DNA from: Dokdonia donghaensis DSW-1
GTDB taxonomy: Bacteria > Bacteroidota > Bacteroidia > Flavobacteriales > Flavobacteriaceae
Length of the DNA stretch: 64,000 nt
Reading direction: 5' to 3'
NCBI RefSeq assembly: GCF_001653755.1
Contig: NZ_CP015125.1
Span: 2,303,501-2,367,500 of the forward strand
Below, piece by piece: positions 25,473 through 33,940 of the stretch (position 1 is the stretch's first letter; each line of letters opens with the position of its first letter). The translations under genes and the position numbers were made by a program. The notes below the pieces were generated by a model. The model had not been told where the DNA came from, did not search any database, and saw nothing but the letters and a program-made list of their open reading frames with translations.

Positions 25473-26147
25473 TTATTTCTTCTTCCTTCTTTTGGCCATC
25501 ATTTTTTCATAGTCTGCAAGTACTGTCTTACGGCCTATGGTTTTTGTAATGATATCCTTTTCTAAGTCCCATCCTCTAGCAGGTGAGTAATCACGGCCGT
25601 ACCAAATGATTTGGAGGTGAAGATCATTCCAGAGATGTTCTGGAAATAGGCGCTTTGCATCTTTTTCTGTTTGCACCACATTTTTACCATTTGTAAAACC
25701 CCAACGGTACATAAGTCTATGTATATGTGTATCTACAGGAAAAGCTGGTATACCAAAGGCTTGAGCAACAACAACACTTGCAGTTTTATGACCCACTGCA
25801 GGAAACTCTGTAAGCTTCTCTATGCTAGCAGGCACAACACCATTATATTTTTCTATAAGCATTTGTGACAATCCGTGTATACCTTTTGCCTTCATAGGTG
25901 ATAGTCCTACGGGCTTTATAATCTCTCTTATTTCTTCTACGGTAAGTTTTACCATATCATAAGGATTATCTGCCACCTCAAATAGTAGTGGTGTAATCTG
26001 GTTTACTCGCACATCTGTGCTCTGTGCACTCATAAGTACGGCTATAAGAAGCGTGTAGGGATCTTTATGATCTAGAGGAATAGGGATTTGAGGATAAAGA
26101 TCTTGTAGTGTATCTATAGTGAAGTCAACCTTTTCTTGCTTAGTCAT
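25473..26147 (-). CDS. nth: Endonuclease III lacking the iron-sulfur cluster cysteines
   Basis: A 224-residue HhH-GPD DNA glycosylase/AP lyase for oxidised pyrimidines. The helix-hairpin-helix LTEFPAVGHKTASVV carries the catalytic Lys121, and VDTHIHR carries Asp139. Length and overall order match E. coli Nth. The C-terminal four-cysteine [4Fe-4S] loop is replaced by a segment HLQIIWYGRDYSPARGWDLE, and the whole protein has no cysteine. It should therefore fold without the cluster. The basic tail KRRKKK may help DNA contact. It stands alone between a sigma factor unit and bcp. Confidence 0.93.
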   Translation of the reverse strand: MTKQEKVDFTIDTLQDLYPQIPIPLDHKDPYTLLIAVLMSAQSTDVRVNQITPLLFEVADNPYDMVKLTVEEIREIIKPVGLSPMKAKGIHGLSQMLIEKYNGVVPASIEKLTEFPAVGHKTASVVVAQAFGIPAFPVDTHIHRLMYRWGFTNGKNVVQTEKDAKRLFPEHLWNDLHLQIIWYGRDYSPARGWDLEKDIITKTIGRKTVLADYEKMMAKRRKKK

Positions 26148-26324
26148 TGCTTTATTGAGAATTTATAGCACCTTAAAAGTGTATTTCTTTTTGTTAATAG
26201 AGATAACTCGTAACTTTATAAAAGTGATGGTCTTTATGAGATGATCCTATTGTTATGTAAAGGTAATTAACCATTGTGAGATGTGAAATGAGATATCGCA
26301 TCCACAATAAATTTTAAATTGAAG

Positions 26325-26780
26325 ATGAATACATTAGAAGTAGGGGATAAGGTCCCAGATTTTACTACAACAGATCAAGATGGAAATAGCGTAAGCCTTT
26401 CTGATTTTAAAGGGAAGAAGCTTATTGTATTTTTTTATCCTAAGGCTAGTACACCTGGATGTACGGCAGAGGCTTGTAATCTTAGAGATAATTATAAGGA
26501 ACTACAAGACCAGGGCTACCACCTAATAGGTGTAAGCGCAGATTCTGAGAAGCGCCAGAAGAATTTTGCAACTAAGTATGAGTTTCCTTTCCAGCTTCTT
26601 GCAGATGAAGACAAGACGGTGATAAACGCCTTTGGCGTATGGGGACTTAAAAAGTTTATGGGTAAAGAATATGACGGCATACACCGTATGACCTTTAAGG
26701 TAGATGAGGAAGGTGTAGTTACAGATGTTATCAAAAAAGTAAAAACCAAAGATCACGCTGCTCAACTGCTAGATGCTTAA
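26325..26780 (+). CDS. bcp: Thiol peroxidase Bcp (peroxiredoxin Q)
   Basis: A 151-residue thioredoxin-fold peroxidase that reduces hydroperoxides in the cytoplasm. The active-site stretch STPGCTAEACNLRD holds the peroxidatic Cys46 and the resolving Cys51, the five-residue spacing of the BCP/PrxQ subfamily. I use the ATG at 26325 (MNTLEVGDKVPDF) rather than the in-frame TTG two codons earlier. It is monocistronic and ends at a bidirectional terminator. Reduction could come from thioredoxin or the bacillithiol system suggested by ytxJ. Confidence 0.95.
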   Translation: MNTLEVGDKVPDFTTTDQDGNSVSLSDFKGKKLIVFFYPKASTPGCTAEACNLRDNYKELQDQGYHLIGVSADSEKRQKNFATKYEFPFQLLADEDKTVINAFGVWGLKKFMGKEYDGIHRMTFKVDEEGVVTDVIKKVKTKDHAAQLLDA

Positions 26781-26796
26781 CAAGTGAATTAAAATC

Positions 26797-26834
26797 AAAA
26801 AAAGCCTTAAGTTAAATACTTAAGGCTTTTTTTT
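26797..26834. terminator. Bidirectional terminator
   Basis: AAAGCCTTAAG pairs perfectly with CTTAAGGCTTT around a seven-base loop and is flanked by A and T runs, between convergent bcp and the gene at 26853. Confidence 0.93.
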
Positions 26835-26852
26835 ATTGCTATAATGTTGATA

Positions 26853-28310
26853 CTATTTATCTGCTTCTAGTAATGCAGATGGTTGATAACCAAATAGGTT
26901 ACGAGACTTTATAAGTTCAGAAACGCCTTCTGGTAGCATTTCTTCCCATCCTTTTTCACCATCAGAAATCATACGTAATACTTCTCTAGAGAATATATCT
27001 GTGATTGCTGGGTCATAATTTTCTATATCTAGTACTTTACCATTAAGCTTAAAGAACTTGTAAAGCTCCTTCATACGTGGGTGTACCTTAAGATTATCGC
27101 TTGTAGTGTACTCTCCAGTTTTAGAATCTTTCATAGGGTATAAGAATACCTTAAGATCTTTAAAGAATAATTTTCCAAAAGCCTCTAGTATACCTCCACT
27201 CAAGTGACGATAGTAGCTTGTGTCAAATATATCTATGAGATTGTTTACGCCCATTACTAGACCCATACGCTCTTTTGTATAGTTTGAGAAATACTCAACT
27301 ACACGATAATACTCTTTAAAGTTTGAGATCATCACTGTTTGCCCTAGTGAGCCTAACAGTCTTGCTCTTGCCATAAAATCCTCTTCATCTATATCTCCTT
27401 CTGCACGGAGGTTTGATAAGGTAATTTCAAAAATGGCCTCTGTCTTCTTCTCATTAACACGGTTTGCTTCTACAAACATTTTATATGCTTTCTCAAACAT
27501 ATCCATATTAACCTTAGTAACTGGTCTAAAGCTACCACGTAGGGCTAGAACGTTTTTCTTGTAAAGTAAAGCTGCTGGTAAAATGTTGTTACCTTTTGCA
27601 TCAAACATTACGGCCTCTGTCATACCATTCTTTACAAGTTGTAAACTCATAAGACGGTTATCTACGTGTTCAAACTGTGGTCCAGAGAAGTTTATCGTGT
27701 CTATCTCTATTTGATCTTGATCTATGTGATCGTATAGATAGCGTAATAAGTTTTTAGGATTATCGTGCTTGTAAAAAGCACCATAAATAAGGTTTACACC
27801 TAGTGTACCTAAAGTTAACTGTTGTAAACGAGCATCATTTTCGTGAAAACGAACGTGTAAAATAATCTCATTAAACTCACCTTCTGGAGAGATTTGAAAA
27901 CGTATACCTACCCATCCGTGTCCTTTATACTTCTTTGCAAAATCTATGGTAGCAACCGTATTTGCATACGTAAAGAAGATTTTATCTGGCTGTTTGTATC
28001 GAGATATACGGTCTTCTATAAGCTTCATCTCGTGAGAAAGCATCTTTTTAAGACGCTTTTCTGTCACGTAACGACCGTCATCTTCTACACCATATATAGC
28101 ATCAGAAAAGTCTTTGTCATAAGCACTCATTGCTTTTGCAATGGTACCACTCGCACCGCCTGCTCTAAAAAAGTGACGCACAGTCTCCTGTCCAGCACCT
28201 ATCTCTGCAAATGTTCCGTATATATTATTGTTAAGATTTACTCTAAGAACTTTATTCTTGAGGGGAGGTACCTTTTCAAAGTCTTTATCTCCTAAAATTG
28301 TAACAGCCAT
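26853..28310 (-). CDS. Conserved protein of unknown function, 485 residues
   Basis: A 485-residue soluble protein with no signal peptide or membrane segment. It starts MAVTILGDKDFEKVPPLKNK and has a conserved-looking stretch YGTFAEIGAGQETVRHFFRA near the N-terminus. I recognise the family as common in Flavobacteriia and relatives, but cannot assign a characterised domain. I see no nucleotidyltransferase HxGH motif or P-loop. A well-formed promoter lies just upstream and the gene is monocistronic, which suggests a housekeeping function. Confidence 0.8.
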   Translation of the reverse strand: MAVTILGDKDFEKVPPLKNKVLRVNLNNNIYGTFAEIGAGQETVRHFFRAGGASGTIAKAMSAYDKDFSDAIYGVEDDGRYVTEKRLKKMLSHEMKLIEDRISRYKQPDKIFFTYANTVATIDFAKKYKGHGWVGIRFQISPEGEFNEIILHVRFHENDARLQQLTLGTLGVNLIYGAFYKHDNPKNLLRYLYDHIDQDQIEIDTINFSGPQFEHVDNRLMSLQLVKNGMTEAVMFDAKGNNILPAALLYKKNVLALRGSFRPVTKVNMDMFEKAYKMFVEANRVNEKKTEAIFEITLSNLRAEGDIDEEDFMARARLLGSLGQTVMISNFKEYYRVVEYFSNYTKERMGLVMGVNNLIDIFDTSYYRHLSGGILEAFGKLFFKDLKVFLYPMKDSKTGEYTTSDNLKVHPRMKELYKFFKLNGKVLDIENYDPAITDIFSREVLRMISDGEKGWEEMLPEGVSELIKSRNLFGYQPSALLEADK

Positions 28311-28342
28311 AGTATTGTTTTTTCCATCCTTTAATGGTTAAC

Positions 28343-28372
28343 CAAAGATACAAAAAGGGGCTACTAGCCAAA
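28343..28372 (-). promoter_or_regulatory. Promoter of the 485-residue protein gene
   Basis: On the minus strand TTTG (28369-28372), 18 bases of spacing and TATCTTTG (28343-28350) form a typical Bacteroidetes promoter, 33 bases before the ATG. Confidence 0.7.
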
Positions 28373-28382
28373 AAAATAACTG

Positions 28383-28390
28383 TATTTTTG
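28383..28390 (+). promoter_or_regulatory. TATTTTTG -7 element for the MBL-fold gene
   Basis: A TAnnTTTG match 48 bases before the GTG start, back to back with the leftward promoter at 28343. No TTG box was found at the expected distance. Confidence 0.45.
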
Positions 28391-28437
28391 TGAGAGAATT
28401 ATTAGCTATCACAGTTTCTTAATCTAGTTACACTTAC

Positions 28438-29229
28438 GTGAAAATCACCTTTCTCGGTACCGGCACCTCACAAGGCATTCCTATTATAGGAAGCACGCAT
28501 CCCGTGTGTCTTAGTGATGACCCACGTGATAAAAGATTGCGCGTGTCTGTGCTCATAGAGTGGGACAAGTATAACTATGTGATAGATTGTGGGCCAGATT
28601 TTAGACAACAGATGTTAAGTACGCTTTCGCGAAAGCGCACACCAGCAGGCGATCCTGCTCCTTTACACGGTATATTATTTACCCACGAGCACGCAGACCA
28701 CGTTGCAGGGCTAGATGATATAAGACCTTTTGTATTTAGACAAGGTGATATGCCTATTTACGGACATAAAAGAGTGATTAAAAATCTAGAAGAACGTTTT
28801 GAATATATCTTCACTACAGAAAATAGATATCCCGGCGCGCCAAGTGTAACTTCTCACGAGGTTAAAAATAATAAGCCAATCTCTCTGGGTAATATAGCGG
28901 TGACCCCTATAGAAGCTTATCACGGCGATTTACAGGTATTTGGGTATCGGTTTGATAAAATTGCATATCTCACAGATGTAAAAACTATTGCAGATGAGGA
29001 GATAGCAAAACTGAAAAACCTTGAAATACTTGTTCTTAATTGCTTGCGTGAGGAGCCACACAGAACGCATCTTAACGTTGATGAGGCTCTATCTTTAATA
29101 GCTAGAATTAATCCAAAAAAAGCATATTTAACACATATAAGTCATCATCTAGGTTTTCACGCAGAAGCAGAAGCAAAGCTCCCCGAAAACGTTTACATAG
29201 CCTATGATGGCCTTACCCTAACTACTTAA
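28438..29229 (+). CDS. MBL-fold metallohydrolase (PhnP-like)
   Basis: A 263-residue metallo-beta-lactamase-fold hydrolase. Its landmarks are FLGTGTSQGIP at the start, the metal motif HEHADH at 83-88, later His in AYHGD, TDVK and a final HISHHLGFH. The arrangement resembles PhnP/cyclic phosphodiesterase-like enzymes; the substrate is unknown. The start is GTG at 28438. Residues 61-76 (STLSRKRTPAGDPAPL) look like an extra loop before the metal motif, and LSRKR within it is encoded by a palindromic repeat. The next gene starts 2 bases after the stop. Confidence 0.87.
   Translation: MKITFLGTGTSQGIPIIGSTHPVCLSDDPRDKRLRVSVLIEWDKYNYVIDCGPDFRQQMLSTLSRKRTPAGDPAPLHGILFTHEHADHVAGLDDIRPFVFRQGDMPIYGHKRVIKNLEERFEYIFTTENRYPGAPSVTSHEVKNNKPISLGNIAVTPIEAYHGDLQVFGYRFDKIAYLTDVKTIADEEIAKLKNLEILVLNCLREEPHRTHLNVDEALSLIARINPKKAYLTHISHHLGFHAEAEAKLPENVYIAYDGLTLTT
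28622..28637. repeat. Palindromic repeat copy 8 (16 bp, in MBL-fold gene)
   Basis: CGCTTTCGCGAAAGCG. It is read in the LSRKR frame at residues 63-67, inside a loop ahead of the HEHADH motif. Confidence 0.95.
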
Positions 29230-29231
29230 TT

Positions 29232-29723
29232 ATGAGAAGAAATATATTTTTATACCTATTTTTATTTGCTGCATTATATATCATATTTCAATACATAAAT
29301 AGTAGCAAAGGTCTTGAATATCAAGGTCGCAGAATAACGAAACTAGAGCAAAAGATAGCTAAGAAAGACTCTCTCTATAGCGCTCTGGAAGATAGACTTG
29401 CAAATACAGAGTATTTTACACTTTTAGGTAATGAAAACACAAAGGAATACTTTGATAATGACAACCTTGTTCTTGAAGATATAAAGCCAGCTATAGTAGA
29501 TGGTTTATATGCAAAGAATACGGCAAAGGGGAATGATCTTATAAACTTTGTAGGTGATGGGAGACCTTTTCAGATCAATCGTGTACAGGTTTTAAACCAC
29601 AGATGGATTATAGCCGACTTCTCAGATGGTAAAAAATGGGGAGAAATACTAGTTGAGTATTTTGTAAATGAAGATGGCTCTGTAGATTACAATCGTGTAG
29701 AAAGCTTAGTATATCCTAACTAA
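29232..29723 (+). CDS. Membrane-anchored hypothetical protein
   Basis: A 163-residue protein with an N-terminal membrane anchor (IFLYLFLFAALYIIFQYI). A short coiled coil follows (about 30-62, ITKLEQKIAKKDSLYSALED) and then a globular domain with NHRWIIADFSDGKKWGEILV. The bulk should be periplasmic. It is translationally linked to the MBL-fold gene by a 2-base gap. Its stop is one base from the stop of the convergent esterase gene. Function unknown. Confidence 0.78.
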   Translation: MRRNIFLYLFLFAALYIIFQYINSSKGLEYQGRRITKLEQKIAKKDSLYSALEDRLANTEYFTLLGNENTKEYFDNDNLVLEDIKPAIVDGLYAKNTAKGNDLINFVGDGRPFQINRVQVLNHRWIIADFSDGKKWGEILVEYFVNEDGSVDYNRVESLVYPN

Positions 29724-29724
29724 A

Positions 29725-30375
29725 TTATACCTGCTCCTCAAGCCATTTTTTAAACTCATAAAAATTAGTAGGATGCACGCCGTGACCTACTGGAAACTCA
29801 CTTAGAGTAGAGCTTATGCCTACTTTCTCAAGGTAAGGAGGTGTTTTGCGAGCAGCATCTATAGGTATGACTTGGTCTACCGTACCGTGTGAGTTGTATA
29901 CATTGAGGTGCGCATAAGAGGGATTACTTTTAAGCTCAATGATGTCCTCATTAATATAGCCACTTAGACCTATCACATTTTTAATTTTTTCTGGATAGGT
30001 AAGTGCCACGGCATAACTAAGTATTGTTCCTTGACTAAAACCTAAAAGGGTTACATTATGCTTATCAAGATCATATGTTTCAATTGCTTCATCTATAAAT
30101 CGGGCAATAAGATCTCTAGATTGACGTGCACCATCATTATCTGAAGATTTTACTCCATCTGGATCTATACTTATATGATACCACGCATTACCATATGGCT
30201 GCATTGCAATAGGTGCTCTGGCAGATATGATAAAATAATTTTTTGGTAACTCCTCTGCAAAACTAAATAAGTCTTCTTCATTACTTCCATAACCGTGAAG
30301 TAGGAGTAGTAGTGGTGCTTTATCACTAGAGGTGATGGTAGGCTTTTGTATAATGTGTTCTAATGACCGTGTCAT
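29725..30375 (-). CDS. Alpha/beta hydrolase, phospholipase/carboxylesterase type
   Basis: A 216-residue cytoplasmic serine hydrolase of the Abhydrolase_2 type (YpfH/lysophospholipase-like). HGYGSNEEDLF gives the oxyanion loop, GFSQG the nucleophile Ser, GTVDQVIP the acid and VGHGVHP the His. It is the last gene of a tightly packed operon behind the BatA-like protein, dihydroorotase-like protein and small membrane protein, 14 bases after the latter. The natural ester substrate is unknown. Confidence 0.9.
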   Translation of the reverse strand: MTRSLEHIIQKPTITSSDKAPLLLLLHGYGSNEEDLFSFAEELPKNYFIISARAPIAMQPYGNAWYHISIDPDGVKSSDNDGARQSRDLIARFIDEAIETYDLDKHNVTLLGFSQGTILSYAVALTYPEKIKNVIGLSGYINEDIIELKSNPSYAHLNVYNSHGTVDQVIPIDAARKTPPYLEKVGISSTLSEFPVGHGVHPTNFYEFKKWLEEQV

Positions 30376-30389
30376 AGGTATGTGTAATG

Positions 30390-30725
30390 CTAGTTATTGT
30401 TATTTCCTCCCAGTATATTCTGATAAAAAGAACCTACTAGAGGAACTAGTTGTCTTTTTCCTTGAAAGGCAGATATGATTCCATATAACCAGAGCGCAAA
30501 AAATAGCACCAAAAATCCACCAGATGCCATTGGTATATTCAAATAGCTAAGAGGAATCATTATTAAAAAATAGCTAAGGGTAAGCCCTAGCGATTGTCTT
30601 AAGTGAAAAGCGGCAAATTCATTTTTTGACTCACTATTCATAAAATAAGCTATGATAAGACCTACAAAGGTAATGTAGCTTACAACTGCAGCTGTTTTAC
30701 CTTCAAATACTGTGTTTTCATCCAT
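30390..30725 (-). CDS. DUF4870-like small membrane protein
   Basis: A 111-residue protein with three hydrophobic segments (about 12-28, 45-62 and 68-88) and a FAAFHLRQSLGL motif between the first two. This pattern is seen in DUF4870/Tic20-like small membrane proteins. Its ATG overlaps the stop of the dihydroorotase-like gene (TAATG), showing translational coupling. Function unknown. Confidence 0.8.
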   Translation of the reverse strand: MDENTVFEGKTAAVVSYITFVGLIIAYFMNSESKNEFAAFHLRQSLGLTLSYFLIMIPLSYLNIPMASGGFLVLFFALWLYGIISAFQGKRQLVPLVGSFYQNILGGNNNN

Positions 30726-31978
30726 TAGTTAAGTACAACTTGATTATTTGCTATAATACCATAAACCTCACCTTTTACTTTCTTATTAAGAAATATGGCA
30801 TTCTGAGAACTTGAGAGAATATCTTGTTTTGTAAATGTCTGGCTTCCCTTTGTAGAGAACAGTGTAAGATCTGCCTTAACTTGTTCTTTTACAGGGTTAT
30901 TTTGACCTATAAATAGATTTCTTCCTGCTGTAAGTAGTGTTATAGCTCTTTTTTCTGAAACTATTGTAAGAAGTGCTTTAAAAGTAGCCTCTTGAGCTAT
31001 TGCACCGTACATAGCATTATCAAACTCTACATTCTTACGTTCTACATCTAGCGGATTGTGGTCACTTGTAACAGTATCTATAGTTCCATCTTTTACTGCT
31101 GCTACAAGGGCCTCTACGTGTTCTTTGTTTCTAAGAGGAGGTAATACCTTATAACGTGTATCAAAATCTTCTATAAGATCATCTGTAAGACATAAATTAT
31201 GAATTGCCACACTACAAGTAACGTTAAGCTTTTTACTTTTTGCCGCTCGTATTAATGCAACTCCTTCCTTTGTTGAGACTGTAGGAATGTGCAGTTTACC
31301 ACCTGCATATTCTAGTATATGTAAATCTCTTGCTATTTGTAAACTTTCGGCTATAGTAGGTATACCCTTAAGGCCCACTCTTGTACTCATTACACCTTCA
31401 TTTACCATTCCTTTACCAGCTATTTGCTGCTCTTGCGGAAATGACAATACAAGTCCATTAAATCCCTGAGTATATTGTAATGCAATTTTAAGGAGATTTG
31501 GGTTTTTGATAGGGGTCTGGTAATCGCCGAAGGCTACAGCTCCAGATTGTTGCATATCATATAACTCTGCAAGATCTACGCTCGCACTATTTCGCGTAAG
31601 CGCACCTATAGGATATAATGATGTTGCGTGTCCCTCTGCCATTTTTTTTACAAATGTTATGTCAGAGCTGGTATCTATTATAGGATATGTGTTTGGGTTA
31701 AGTGCAACACCTGTAAAACCACTACGAGCAGCTACATTAAGACCATTATCTATAGTCTCTCGCTCCTCATAGCCAGGCTGTCCCATACTCACGCTAGTGT
31801 CAAACCAGCCTTGCGAGATGTGTAAATCTTCTTTTTCAATTGTAGTTTCACCTTTAAGGCTCGCTAGTTTTTGACCTATTTCTATAATGAGTCCATCCTT
31901 AATCCTGATATCTTGTGTTGTGCCGTGGTAGGAGCTCTCACTATCTATGATTGTGGCGTTCTTTATGAGTACTTTCAT
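30725..31978 (-). CDS. Dihydroorotase-like protein lacking metal ligands
   Basis: A 417-residue amidohydrolase-superfamily protein related to dihydroorotase. Active enzymes have an HxH pair after the first strand. Here the equivalent GWFDTSVSMGQPGYEERET has Ser62 and Ser64. Other expected ligands are also lost (LHIPTVST, VAIHNL, VTSDHNPLD). The fold is intact and full length, so this looks like a conserved pseudoenzyme, perhaps similar in role to the inactive PyrC' that supports aspartate carbamoyltransferase in Pseudomonas. It overlaps the upstream BatA-like gene by ATGA and the downstream gene by TAATG. It should not be relied on as the pyrimidine enzyme. Confidence 0.88.
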   Translation of the reverse strand: MKVLIKNATIIDSESSYHGTTQDIRIKDGLIIEIGQKLASLKGETTIEKEDLHISQGWFDTSVSMGQPGYEERETIDNGLNVAARSGFTGVALNPNTYPIIDTSSDITFVKKMAEGHATSLYPIGALTRNSASVDLAELYDMQQSGAVAFGDYQTPIKNPNLLKIALQYTQGFNGLVLSFPQEQQIAGKGMVNEGVMSTRVGLKGIPTIAESLQIARDLHILEYAGGKLHIPTVSTKEGVALIRAAKSKKLNVTCSVAIHNLCLTDDLIEDFDTRYKVLPPLRNKEHVEALVAAVKDGTIDTVTSDHNPLDVERKNVEFDNAMYGAIAQEATFKALLTIVSEKRAITLLTAGRNLFIGQNNPVKEQVKADLTLFSTKGSQTFTKQDILSSSQNAIFLNKKVKGEVYGIIANNQVVLN

Positions 31979-33900
31979 TTATAGAATTTTAAAATCAGGA
32001 TTTCTAACAGTAGAAATAGTAAGGCAAAAATAATAAACCATTTCCAAAGAGATTGTACATTATCACTGCTCTCAAATTTGTCAAAAAGACTTTTAATTGA
32101 GGTATGGTAATTTTTATCATTATCTAGCTGTGCATATCGTAAGTTGCTTTCTGACCTGGTATAATTATAACTCACTTGCTGTAAAGTCGTTGTACTATAC
32201 TGAACTTTATAATTACCAGCCACTTCTGGGCGCTGTGTTGTTGTGATCTGTACTCTACTGCCTTTAGATTGCTGTAATGGTATAAAATTATTTTCTTGAG
32301 CAGTGCTTTGCTCAAGTGTTATAACTTCATCATCTTGTAATACTAGTGGGATATCATAGGTGTTTGTAACACCCGTATTCATATATAGATCTGGGAGTTG
32401 CAAACTTTGTCTAGCCATATTATAAAAAGTAGGCACAATGAGTGGTGAACTTTTAAAATTTGAATTTTCTTGCGAAAGACTCCCAGAGAATGCATAGATG
32501 CCGTTTTGAGCAGTTAAAAAAGTTGATCCGTCTTGAAATTTTAAAATAGGATCGCCACCAGCTATAGCGTATGATTCACTTACAGATGGATATTGAAAAT
32601 TATTAATTCTAGTATCAAAAACGTCTCTATAAATAGGGTGGTCATAATTGATTAATGTGACTAGTTGTTTTTCGTTTTGCTTTGCTGTAACCTGTAGAGA
32701 AGCTAGATTTTGAAGTGTTAGATTGTAAGCGTTTGGTGATGTGGTGCTATGAGGTATTATTGTGCAGATTCCTCCCGCTTTCGCGAAAGCGTCTATAACC
32801 CCAATAAGAGATGACGGAATATCTGTCACTTCATTTAAAATGACATAATTTGCCTCAGGAATCTTACTGTAATCTAAATCTTTGAGCGTGCTTGTGGTGT
32901 ACTCAAACTCTGGGGCGGTAAAAATGCGTTGTAAGTAATTTGAATTACCACCATTAATAGCTAGCACACGTATAGGTCTATCTTTATTTATTGTAAAAAA
33001 TAATGTGTTATCAAACTGTAATAAAGGATCATCTATAACCACGCGACCCTCTAAGCCATCTTCACTTTTTATTGTAAACAGAACACTTGTTGTGAGATCA
33101 TCAATAAAGGAAGCCGTTCCTTTTGCTAGTAGCGTGTTTCCATTATAAAGAGATACAGCGGTATTAGTCTCTCTTTTTTCTAGTGTAGAGAGTAACACGG
33201 TAAGCTCTAGTCCCGAAGCTTTTCTTGCAGAAACATATATAGAATCAATGCTCACATTATTTTTTAGAACGGGTTGCAGCTGTATGTAGTTTTTTGAAAC
33301 GTTTGAAGCAGGGAGTTGGTAAGGCGTTCCTTTTTCTTGATAATCTGAAATAAGGATGAGCCTTTTACTTGTGGAGGGGTCATTTGTAAACTCCTTTTGA
33401 GCTTTTAGTGTGACCGCCTCTTCAGAAAGTTGTGTAGCAGTAAAGGGGAGTTGTAGCAACTCATTTCTTATATCTTTTACTGTGGTGTTTCTATATGCTG
33501 CATTATTTGTGAGCAGGGTAAACTTTTGATCTTCTTGTAGGTTAGTAATAAGGTCTTGCGCAGCGGTTTTTAAAAGTTGACCAGAAGGGCCTTTTGCTTG
33601 CATACTATAAGAGTTATCAAGATAAATAATAGTCTCCTTAGGTAGCGTTGCTATATCAGATTGTGGTATAAATGGTTGAGCAAAAGCAAATACAATAGCT
33701 GCCAGTAATCCCATACGAGTGAGTAAAACAAGCCATTTTTTTATCGAATTACTTTTACGAGTTTGAGTCTTAATCTTCTTGAGGAAAGCAACATTTGTAA
33801 AAGCCTCAGTTTTAAACTTACGTAGTTGAAATAAGTGAACAATAATAGGGATAAGCAGCAAGAACAGGGCATAAAGTAGTTCTGGATGTCTAAACTGCAT
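31975..33900 (-). CDS. BatA-domain membrane protein with degenerate VWA domain
   Basis: A 641-residue inner-membrane protein. The N-terminus is a typical BatA (aerotolerance) domain, with MQFRHPELLYALFLLLIPII, a second span near 60-78 and the motif FAFAQPFIP. A VWA-like segment ETIIYLDNSYSM (about 88-99) keeps a DxSxS pattern. A long extracytoplasmic region ends in a C-terminal membrane span (WKWFIIFALLFLLLEILILK). It heads a four-gene operon and overlaps the next gene by 4 bases. Part of the sequence near residue 370 (AFAKA) derives from a palindromic repeat. Its role in envelope maintenance is inferred from the family only. Confidence 0.87.
   Translation of the reverse strand: MQFRHPELLYALFLLLIPIIVHLFQLRKFKTEAFTNVAFLKKIKTQTRKSNSIKKWLVLLTRMGLLAAIVFAFAQPFIPQSDIATLPKETIIYLDNSYSMQAKGPSGQLLKTAAQDLITNLQEDQKFTLLTNNAAYRNTTVKDIRNELLQLPFTATQLSEEAVTLKAQKEFTNDPSTSKRLILISDYQEKGTPYQLPASNVSKNYIQLQPVLKNNVSIDSIYVSARKASGLELTVLLSTLEKRETNTAVSLYNGNTLLAKGTASFIDDLTTSVLFTIKSEDGLEGRVVIDDPLLQFDNTLFFTINKDRPIRVLAINGGNSNYLQRIFTAPEFEYTTSTLKDLDYSKIPEANYVILNEVTDIPSSLIGVIDAFAKAGGICTIIPHSTTSPNAYNLTLQNLASLQVTAKQNEKQLVTLINYDHPIYRDVFDTRINNFQYPSVSESYAIAGGDPILKFQDGSTFLTAQNGIYAFSGSLSQENSNFKSSPLIVPTFYNMARQSLQLPDLYMNTGVTNTYDIPLVLQDDEVITLEQSTAQENNFIPLQQSKGSRVQITTTQRPEVAGNYKVQYSTTTLQQVSYNYTRSESNLRYAQLDNDKNYHTSIKSLFDKFESSDNVQSLWKWFIIFALLFLLLEILILKFYK
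32776..32791. repeat. Palindromic repeat copy 9 (16 bp, in BatA-like gene)
   Basis: CGCTTTCGCGAAAGCG. It is read as AFAKA in IDAFAKAGG, in the extracytoplasmic region. Confidence 0.95.
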
Positions 33901-33940
33901 AAGGTTGTTCTGGTTTGTTCAAAAATAGATAAAAGACCCT

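Noticed and set aside
26853..28310. Nicotinate-nucleotide adenylyltransferase
   Set aside because: I associate this name loosely with the family, but no HxGH or other nucleotidyltransferase motif is visible, so the gene is left as unknown.
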